A stretch of 10,562 nt of DNA from Acidobacteriota bacterium (GTDB lineage: Bacteria > Acidobacteriota > Polarisedimenticolia > J045): assembly GCA_027064265.1 (NCBI GenBank), contig JAMOQA010000372.1:1-10562 (forward strand), given 5' to 3'. Under the pieces are notes generated by a model, which made no database searches, was not told the origin of the DNA, and saw nothing but the letters and a program-made list of their open reading frames with translations. Position numbers and translations under genes: made by a program. Each line of letters opens with the position of its first letter. The stretch's first letter is position 1. Below, piece after piece: positions 5,347-10,562 of the stretch.

Positions 5347-6693
5347 TCAGCCTACCACCTCCGCCTCGAGCTCGTGGGGCGAGCGGACGCCCGTGATCCG
5401 GGCCCGGACGATCGCCCCCGGGGCGGGTGATTCCGCGGGCGCGGCGACGAGGACCCGGCCGTCGACCTCGGGGGCCTGGCCACGCCAGCGTGCGGCGAGG
5501 CGTCCCGGCGCCTCCTCGGCGGGACCCTCGACCAGGATCTCCAGTTCCCGGCCGACCCGGGCCCGGTTGCGCTCCCAGCCCACCGCCTCGGCGGCCTCGG
5601 CGAGCCGCGCCGCCCGCTCCCGCTTCACCTCCGGGGGGACGTCGTCCGGCAGCTCGGCCGCCGGCGTTCCCTCTTCCCGGGAGTACTCGAAGACGCCGAC
5701 CACGTCGAACCATCCCTCCTCGACGAACTCGAGGAGGGCCTGGAACTCCTCGTCGGTCTCACCCGGGTAGCCCACGATGAACGCGGTCCGGACGCCGGCG
5801 CCCGGGAGGGCGTTCTCGAGCGCCTCGAGCTGGCGGCGGAACGAGTCCGCGGTGCCGGGACGCCGCATCCGGCGCAGGACCGCCGGGTGGGCGTGCTGGA
5901 GGGGCAGGTCGACGTACTCGACGATCGGCCCGGCCTCCGAGAGGGCCTCGAGGAGGGCCGGGGTGATCCTCCCCGGGTAGAGGTAGTGGACCCGTACCCA
6001 GGGAGGCATCCCGTTCGCCGTGCCGATCCCGCGGACGAGGCGGGCGAGGCCGTCGTCCACGCCCAGGTCCCGCCCCCAGCCGGTGGAGTCCTGGGCGACC
6101 AGGTTCGCCTCGCGGACCCCCTCGTCGGCCAGGCGGCGCAGTTCCGTGAGCACGTCCTCCACCCGGCGGGAGCGCTGGCGGCCACGGAACGAGGGGATCG
6201 AGCAGAAGGCGCAGGCCTGGTCGCATCCCTCGGCGATCTTCACCCAGGCGGTCCAGGGAGGCGTCCGGCGGAGCCGGGGCACGTTCGCGCCGAAGAGGCG
6301 GCGGGCCGGGCCGGGGGCGGGGAGGGACGGCCGGAGCGCCGCCAGCTTCCGGTCGATCTCGAGCAGCTCGTCGAGGCCGACGAACGCGTCGATCTCGCCG
6401 ATCTCCCGGGCCAGTTCCGCCGCGTGGGCCTGGACCATGCAGCCGGCGGCGACGAGGCGCCTGCCGGGGCGGGCTTCCTTCCAGGCGACCGCCTCGAGGA
6501 GGGCCTCGATCGATTCCCTCCGGGCGGGGTCGATGAACGTGCAGGTGTTGACCACCAGCACGTCCGCTTCGCCGGGGTCGTCCACCGGCTCCCAGCCGGC
6601 GCCGCGCAGGCGGGCGAGGAGGATCTCGCCGTCGACCAGGTTCTTCGGGCAGCCCAGGTTGACGAGGGCCACCCGGCCGCGGGGGCGGGTCAC
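5347..6693 (-). CDS. rimO: Ribosomal protein S12 (aspartate) methylthiotransferase RimO
   Basis: 448 residues, typical for RimO. This radical-SAM enzyme adds a methylthio group to the conserved Asp of ribosomal protein S12. The N-terminal MTTase domain carries the three cysteines of the auxiliary 4Fe-4S cluster: C15 (NLGCPKN), C51 (NTCTF) and C85 (AGCM). The radical-SAM CxxxCxxC is at C157, C161 and C164, in KIAEGCDQACAFCSIPSFRG. This segment, followed by RSR and NLVAQDSTGWGRDLG, is the RimO version rather than that of MiaB. The C-terminal part, about 375-448, fits a TRAM domain. The start is taken as GTG at 6693, overlapping the asnS stop as GTGA (6690-6693) and placing the first cluster cysteine at the expected distance. 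No independent Shine-Dalgarno is clear, so translation is probably coupled to asnS. A much longer open frame upstream (to 8340) runs through asnS out of frame and is not coding. Confidence 0.93.
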   Translation of the reverse strand: MTRPRGRVALVNLGCPKNLVDGEILLARLRGAGWEPVDDPGEADVLVVNTCTFIDPARRESIEALLEAVAWKEARPGRRLVAAGCMVQAHAAELAREIGEIDAFVGLDELLEIDRKLAALRPSLPAPGPARRLFGANVPRLRRTPPWTAWVKIAEGCDQACAFCSIPSFRGRQRSRRVEDVLTELRRLADEGVREANLVAQDSTGWGRDLGVDDGLARLVRGIGTANGMPPWVRVHYLYPGRITPALLEALSEAGPIVEYVDLPLQHAHPAVLRRMRRPGTADSFRRQLEALENALPGAGVRTAFIVGYPGETDEEFQALLEFVEEGWFDVVGVFEYSREEGTPAAELPDDVPPEVKRERAARLAEAAEAVGWERNRARVGRELEILVEGPAEEAPGRLAARWRGQAPEVDGRVLVAAPAESPAPGAIVRARITGVRSPHELEAEVVG

Positions 6694-8015
6694 GGGTAGA
6701 TGCGGTTGATCGTCCGCGGGTACGGGATCGTCTCCCGGATGTGGCGGGTGCCGCAGATCCAGGCGACCACCCGCTCGATGCCCATCCCGAAGCCGCCGTG
6801 GGGGACGCCCCCGAACTTCCGGACGTCCATGTACCAGCGGAACGCCTCCTCCGGCAGGTTGTGCTCCTCGATGCGCCGCCGGAGCAGCTCCGGGTCGTGG
6901 ATTCGTTCGCTCCCGCCGATGATCTCGCCGTAGCCTTCCGGCGCGATCACGTCGACGCAGAGGGCCCGGTCCGGGTTCTCCGGGTCCGGTTCCATGTAGA
7001 AGGCCTTCACCTTCGTCGGGTAGCGGTGGATCATCACGGGGCGATCGTGCAGTTCCCCGAGGATCGTCTCGTCCATCGCCCCGAGGTCGTTCCCCGGCTC
7101 GAAGGGCGGCGCCCCGGCCTCCTTCGCCCGGGCGACGTTCTCCGGCCGCAGCAGGATCTCGGCCGCCTCGTCGTAGGACAGCCGGGGGAAGGGAGGAGCC
7201 ACCGACTCCAGCTTCGAGACGTCCCGCTCGAGGATCTCGAGCTCGGTCCGGCGCCGTTCCAGTACCCGCTCGACCACGTACGAGACGAGCCGCTCGGCCA
7301 GCTCCATCACCTCGTCGAGGCCGGCCCAGGCGATCTCCGGCTCGATCATCCAGAACTCGGTCAGGTGACGCCGCGTCTTCGACTTCTCCGCGCGGAACGT
7401 GGGACCGAAGCAGTAGACCCGGTCGAAGGCCATCGCCGCCGGTTCCAGGTACAGCTGGCCCGACTGGGAGAGGTACGCCTTCTCGCCGAAGTAGTCGGTC
7501 TCGAAGAGCGTGCTCGTCCCCTCGCACGCGGCGGGGGTGAGGATCGGCGAGTCGATCAGGACGAACTCGTTGTCGTAGAAGAAGTCGCGACAGGCCTGGA
7601 CGATCTCGTGGCGGATGCGGAGGATCGCCCAGGGTCGCCGGTGCCGGAGCCAGAGGTGGCGGTGGTCGAGGAGGAACTCGATCCCGTGTTCCTTCGGCGA
7701 GATCGGGTACTCCTCGGCCGGGCCGACGATCTCGAGTTCGCGGACCAGGACCTCGTATCCCCCGGGAGCGCGCCGGTCCTCGCGCACGGTGCCGCGCACG
7801 AGGACGGCGCTCTCCTGGGTGACCTTCTCCATGCGGGCGAACGTCTCCTCGTCGACGTCCTTCACCGACGCGACGAGCTGGCAGATCCCCGTGCCGTCCC
7901 GGACGACGAGGAAGGCGATCTTCCCCTTCGAACGGCGATGGGTGACCCACCCGCCGAGGGTGACCTCCTGCCCGGCGTGTTCCGGGAGGTGGGCGATCCT
8001 GGTCCGCCCGCGCAC
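6690..8015 (-). CDS. asnS: Asparaginyl-tRNA synthetase
   Basis: 441 residues, a class IIb aminoacyl-tRNA synthetase that charges tRNA(Asn) with asparagine in the cytoplasm. An N-terminal OB-fold anticodon-binding domain (about 18-100, starting VTLGGWVTHRRSKGKIAFLVVRDG) precedes the catalytic core. Motif 2 is FGPTFRAEKSKTRRHLTEFW (203-222) continuing MIEPE. This is the AsnRS form, close to that of Bacillus AsnRS as I recall it. Motif 3 is GGFGMGIERVVAW (407-419), and the C-terminus ends PRTINRIYP (AsnRS proteins usually end near PRTPxRLxP). The start is GTG at 8015, with GAGGA 7 nt upstream inside the end of the EF-G gene and only 3 nt after its stop. All motifs look intact, so the cell charges tRNA(Asn) directly. 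Confidence 0.95.
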   Translation of the reverse strand: MRGRTRIAHLPEHAGQEVTLGGWVTHRRSKGKIAFLVVRDGTGICQLVASVKDVDEETFARMEKVTQESAVLVRGTVREDRRAPGGYEVLVRELEIVGPAEEYPISPKEHGIEFLLDHRHLWLRHRRPWAILRIRHEIVQACRDFFYDNEFVLIDSPILTPAACEGTSTLFETDYFGEKAYLSQSGQLYLEPAAMAFDRVYCFGPTFRAEKSKTRRHLTEFWMIEPEIAWAGLDEVMELAERLVSYVVERVLERRRTELEILERDVSKLESVAPPFPRLSYDEAAEILLRPENVARAKEAGAPPFEPGNDLGAMDETILGELHDRPVMIHRYPTKVKAFYMEPDPENPDRALCVDVIAPEGYGEIIGGSERIHDPELLRRRIEEHNLPEEAFRWYMDVRKFGGVPHGGFGMGIERVVAWICGTRHIRETIPYPRTINRIYP

Positions 8016-8018
8016 GGC

Positions 8019-10103
8019 TCAGTCCTCGCTCTCGTGGGGCTTCCAGGCCTCCATCAGCTTCTGCTGGATCTCGTGCGGGACCTTCTCGTAGTGGTCCAGC
8101 TCCATCGTGTAGGAACCCCGGTCCGAGGTCAGGGACTTCAGGGTGGCCGAGTACTCGAGCATCTCGGCCATCGGCACGAGGGCGCGGATCGTCGCCCGGC
8201 CGCCCTGGCTGTCCGAGCCCTGCACCTTGCCCCGCCGGCGGTTGAGGTCGCCGAGGATGTCGCCCATGCACTCGTCGGGGACGGTGACGACGACCTTCAT
8301 GATCGGCTCGAGGACCACCGGGCCGGCCTCCATCACGCACTTCTTGAAGACCTCGCGCCCGGCGATCTGGAAGGCGATGTCCTTCGAGTCGACCGGGTGC
8401 TCCTTCCCGTCGAAGATCACCGCCTTGACGTCCACCATCGGGTAGCCGGCGATCACGCCCTGCTCCATCACCTGGCGGATTCCCTTCTCGATCGAGGGCC
8501 AGAAGTTCCGGGAGATCGCCCCGCCGAAGATCTCGGAGTCGTACTGGAACCCTTCGCCCCGCGGGAGCGGCTCGATCCGCAGGTGGACCTCGGCGAACTG
8601 GCCGGCGCCGCCGGTCTGCTTCTTGTGCCGGTACATCGCCTTGGCCGGCTTCGTGATCGTCTCGAGGTAGGGGATCTTCGGCTTCTGGAGGTTCCCCTTG
8701 ACGTTGAACCGGCGGGCCATCTTGTCCATCACGGTGCGGACGTGGTCGATGCCGAGGCCGGCGAGCATCAGCTCGTGGCTGCGGGGATCGCGCTCGAGGC
8801 GGATCGTCGGGTCCTCCTCGGCCAGCCGCTGCAGGGCGTTGGCGATCTTCTCGTCGTCCCCCTTCCCCTCGCCGTGGACCGCGTAGGCGATCACCGGCTG
8901 GGGGAACGGGATCGGCGGCAGCTCGACCACCTGGGACTTGTCACCGACCAGGGTGTCGCCGGTGCGGGTGTCCTTCAGCTTGGTGACGAAGGCGATGTCG
9001 CCGGCCTTCACCTCGGACACCTTGTCGCCGCCCTTCCCCTTCGGCGCGGAGAGGCCCGCCATCTTCTCCTGGGTCTCGGAACGCACGTTCCAGGCGGACT
9101 GGTCGGCCTTCAGGGTGCCGGAGAACACCCGGAAGAGGGTGATCCGGCCGGCGAACGGGTCGATGTAGGTCTTGAAGACCTGCAGCACCAGCGGCCCGGC
9201 CGGGTCCGCCGGAAGCTCCTTCTCCTCGCCGTCGGGCGTCTTCGCCACGACCGGGGGCATGTCGGCCGGGGAGGGGGCGTAACCCGCCAGCCCGTCCAGG
9301 AGGGAGTGGATCCCGACCATCGCCGTCGCCGCGGTGGCGAAGACCGGGAAGATCGCCCGGGAGGCGATCGCCGTGCGCAGCCCCTTCTCGAGCTGCTCCG
9401 CGGTCAGCTCGCCGGCCTCGAGGTAGGCCTCCATCAGCTCCTCGTCGGACTCGGCGACCATGTCGACCAGCTGCTCCCGGGCGGCGGCGATCCGGTCGGC
9501 CAGGTCGCCGGGCGGGTCGAACTCCTCGACGTCCTTGCCGTCCCCCTTCGGCCGGCGGGCCTTGCCGGAGACCAGGTCGACGACGCCGACCAGCTGGCCT
9601 CCCTCCATCACCGGGAAGCTGATCGGCATCACCTGGCGGCCGAACCGCTCCTGGAGAACCGAGACCAGCTGGTCGAAGTCGGCCCGGTCCCGGTCGAGCT
9701 GGTTGATCGCGAAGAGGACCGGCTTCGACTGCTTCTCCGAGTCCTCCCACATCTTCTCCGTCTGGACGCCGATCCCGTCGAGGGCGTGGACGACGATCAG
9801 CGCGCTGTCGGCGGCCCGCAGGGCGGCCGCGGCCTCGCCGATGAAGTTCGTGTAGCCGGGCGCGTCGACCAGGTTGAGCTTCCGGTCCTTCCAGTCGGCC
9901 CAGGCGACGGCGACCGCCATCGAGACCTTGCGTTCCACCTCCTCGGGATCGAAGTCGGTCGGCGCCGTCCCCTCGGGGACCGAGCCCAGCTTCTCGGTGG
10001 CGCCCGCCGCGTAGAGCAGGGCCGAGACGAGGGACGTCTTCCCGGAGTCGCCGTGACCGACGAAGGCGACGTTGCGGATGGCTTCGGTGTCGTAGACCTT
10101 CAT
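8019..10103 (-). CDS. fusA: Elongation factor G-like GTPase (EF-G2 / FusA paralogue)
   Basis: 694 residues with the full five-domain EF-G layout. The GTPase domain has G1 GHGDSGKT (16-23), a G2 region ERKVSM (57-62), G3 DAPGY (80-84) and G4 NQLD (134-137). These differ from canonical EF-G (AHIDAGKT, ERGITI, DTPGH, NKMD). Notably the catalytic His of DTPGH is Tyr and the G4 Lys is Gln, as in the EF-G-like/FusA2 subfamily. Domain II follows at about 300-390. Domain IV has KKQTGGAGQFAEVHLRIEP (494-512). Domain V has LEPIMKVVVTVPDECMGDI and the GSYTMELDHYEKVP end. It is probably a ribosome-associated translational GTPase whose role in translocation is unproven. The ATG at 10103 has AGGAG 10 nt upstream and gives the subfamily's N-terminus; an in-frame GTG at 10223 would add a Pro/Arg/Gly-rich tail that looks non-coding. 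It is the first gene of the five-gene operon. Confidence 0.92.
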   Translation of the reverse strand: MKVYDTEAIRNVAFVGHGDSGKTSLVSALLYAAGATEKLGSVPEGTAPTDFDPEEVERKVSMAVAVAWADWKDRKLNLVDAPGYTNFIGEAAAALRAADSALIVVHALDGIGVQTEKMWEDSEKQSKPVLFAINQLDRDRADFDQLVSVLQERFGRQVMPISFPVMEGGQLVGVVDLVSGKARRPKGDGKDVEEFDPPGDLADRIAAAREQLVDMVAESDEELMEAYLEAGELTAEQLEKGLRTAIASRAIFPVFATAATAMVGIHSLLDGLAGYAPSPADMPPVVAKTPDGEEKELPADPAGPLVLQVFKTYIDPFAGRITLFRVFSGTLKADQSAWNVRSETQEKMAGLSAPKGKGGDKVSEVKAGDIAFVTKLKDTRTGDTLVGDKSQVVELPPIPFPQPVIAYAVHGEGKGDDEKIANALQRLAEEDPTIRLERDPRSHELMLAGLGIDHVRTVMDKMARRFNVKGNLQKPKIPYLETITKPAKAMYRHKKQTGGAGQFAEVHLRIEPLPRGEGFQYDSEIFGGAISRNFWPSIEKGIRQVMEQGVIAGYPMVDVKAVIFDGKEHPVDSKDIAFQIAGREVFKKCVMEAGPVVLEPIMKVVVTVPDECMGDILGDLNRRRGKVQGSDSQGGRATIRALVPMAEMLEYSATLKSLTSDRGSYTMELDHYEKVPHEIQQKLMEAWKPHESED

Positions 10104-10113
10104 CTTCTGCTCA

Positions 10114-10118
10114 CTCCT
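10114..10118 (-). promoter_or_regulatory. Ribosome binding site of the EF-G-like gene
   Basis: AGGAG on the minus strand lies 10 nt before the ATG at 10103. It supports this start over the upstream in-frame GTG. Confidence 0.6.
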
Positions 10119-10144
10119 GGCGCCGGCGAATGGGGAAGGGGGCG

Positions 10145-10186
10145 ACCCCGGGCCCGCGCGCGGCAGAAGGGCCCGCCGCCCGGGGT
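10145..10186 (-). other. GC-rich stem-loop in the leader of the EF-G-like operon
   Basis: ACCCCGGGC and GCCCGGGGT form a perfect 9-bp inverted repeat (10145-10153 and 10178-10186) around a 24-nt loop, about 40-80 nt upstream of the EF-G-like start codon. It would form a very stable hairpin in the mRNA leader. No U-tract follows, so it is not a standard intrinsic terminator. In such GC-rich DNA a chance origin is possible. Confidence 0.35.
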
Positions 10187-10265
10187 GGGGCCCCGGGGAA
10201 CCGGCCCGTGCCGTCCTGGACACACAGGGACCGCCGCCCGGATGGGGTCCGGCGACGATTCCGGA

Positions 10266-10295
10266 ACTCTAGGCGCGAACCGCCCCCCTCGTCAA
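10266..10295 (-). promoter_or_regulatory. Sigma-70-like promoter of the EF-G2-asnS-rimO-pgpA-ribF operon
   Basis: Read on the minus strand, TTGACG (10290-10295, 5/6 match to TTGACA) and TAGAGT (10266-10271, 4/6 match to TATAAT) are separated by 18 bp. The predicted transcription start is near 10259, giving a leader of about 155 nt before the EF-G-like start. The five genes downstream have gaps of 3 and 19 nt or overlap by 4 nt, so this is likely the main promoter of the whole operon. Confidence 0.6.
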
Positions 10296-10538
10296 CCCGT
10301 CGGAGGTGCCGCGGGAACGGGGAGGGGCGGCGGGAAGGGGTTCCAGCGCCGCGGGTTCCCGGGGATTCGCCGGTGCGGGGCGTCGGCCGACCGCCGTGGC
10401 CGGGAAGCCTCCGGGCCGCCCGGCGTTGCGCGTCCGGCTCTCGCCCGGACCAGCCCCGTTCCCGGCGCACCTCGCGGGAGAGCTGGCGGACGGGACGGCC
10501 GGGGACCAGATTGAACCCCGGAGGCACGTTCCGGATCG
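10296..10538. other. Non-coding stretch upstream of the EF-G operon promoter
   Basis: About 240 bp without a supportable gene. Open frames exist on both strands (for example 10306-10542 plus and 10111-10527 minus), but their products are Arg/Pro/Gly-rich, resemble no family I know, and show weaker G/C third-position bias than the true genes here. I see no clear rightward promoter, terminator or repeat. Confidence 0.5.
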
Positions 10539-10562
10539 ATGACGACCCTGCTCGGCACCCTG
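10539..10562 (+). CDS. Possible start of a rightward gene, truncated by the window edge
   Basis: The ATG at 10539 opens a frame reading MTTLLGTL to the window end. All eight codons end in G or C, as in the other genes of this window. GGAGG at 10520-10524 lies 14 nt upstream, longer than ideal for a Shine-Dalgarno. Eight residues are too few to identify a product. If real, it is divergent from the EF-G operon. Confidence 0.3.

Noticed and set aside
6694..8340. Upstream extension of the rimO reading frame through asnS
   Set aside because: The extension is Arg/Gly/Pro-rich, overlaps asnS in another frame and lacks family motifs. RimO starts naturally at the GTG overlapping the asnS stop.
10104..10223. 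N-terminal extension of the EF-G-like protein from an in-frame GTG at 10223
   Set aside because: The added 40 residues are Pro/Arg/Gly-rich. A Shine-Dalgarno precedes the ATG at 10103, and the subfamily normally begins at that Met.
6741..10514. A 1257-codon open frame on the plus strand opposite the EF-G2 and asnS genes
   Set aside because: Its product is a low-complexity mix rich in Arg, Leu, Val, Asp and Gly with no recognisable domain. It lies antisense to two genes with complete family motifs. Such long shadows are expected in DNA of this GC content.
10306..10542. 78-codon plus-strand frame ending in an ATGA overlap with the ATG at 10539
   Set aside because: The overlap is suggestive in this genome, but the product is low-complexity and several codons end in A or T, unlike the true genes. 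I see no family resemblance or Shine-Dalgarno.

Overview
The window is about 10.5 kb of very GC-rich bacterial chromosome. Third codon positions in the real genes are almost all G or C. It carries core and envelope genes: translation factors, RibF, PgpA and a nucleotide-sugar cassette. I see no phage, IS, CRISPR, tRNA or rRNA sequence. The EF-G paralogue resembles forms I associate with Acidobacteriota and related uncultivated high-GC phyla. That is a weak taxonomic hint, not an assignment.

Layout. (1) Positions 1-2431, plus strand: the right part of a nucleotide-sugar operon. It holds a 5'-truncated SDR epimerase/dehydratase, an RmlD-like reductase and an RmlC-like cupin, joined by two ATGA stop/start overlaps. 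(2) Positions 2436-2930, minus strand: a small basic coiled-coil protein of the DUF2058 (YaiL) type, tail to tail with the cupin gene. (3) Positions 2980-3899, plus strand: an ECF sigma factor and a soluble 88-residue zinc-binding anti-sigma factor, overlapping by one base. They diverge from the DUF2058 gene across only 49 bp, which contain a near-perfect inverted repeat. (4) Positions 3913-10103, minus strand: a tight five-gene operon in the order EF-G paralogue, asnS, rimO, pgpA, ribF. A good sigma-70-like promoter lies at 10266-10295, giving a leader of about 155 nt. (5) Positions 10104-10562: the leader, the promoter and a non-coding stretch, with a possible start of a rightward gene at 10539.

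How the genes fit together. The left operon makes or modifies a nucleotide-activated deoxysugar for surface glycans. Its upstream genes, and any rmlA/rmlB, are outside the window. The sigma/anti-sigma pair is a self-contained regulatory module. The anti-sigma factor has Cys/His spacing like the thiol-redox sensor RsrA of Streptomyces. The right operon couples translation (EF-G paralogue, AsnRS, ribosomal S12 methylthiolation) with phospholipid (PgpA) and flavin (RibF) metabolism.

I did not find a clearly new multi-gene defence or mobile system. The points most worth following are the RsrA-like sensor without a membrane anchor, the inverted repeat between divergent genes, the mixed RmlC/FdtA motifs in the cupin, and the divergent G-motifs and structured leader of the EF-G paralogue.
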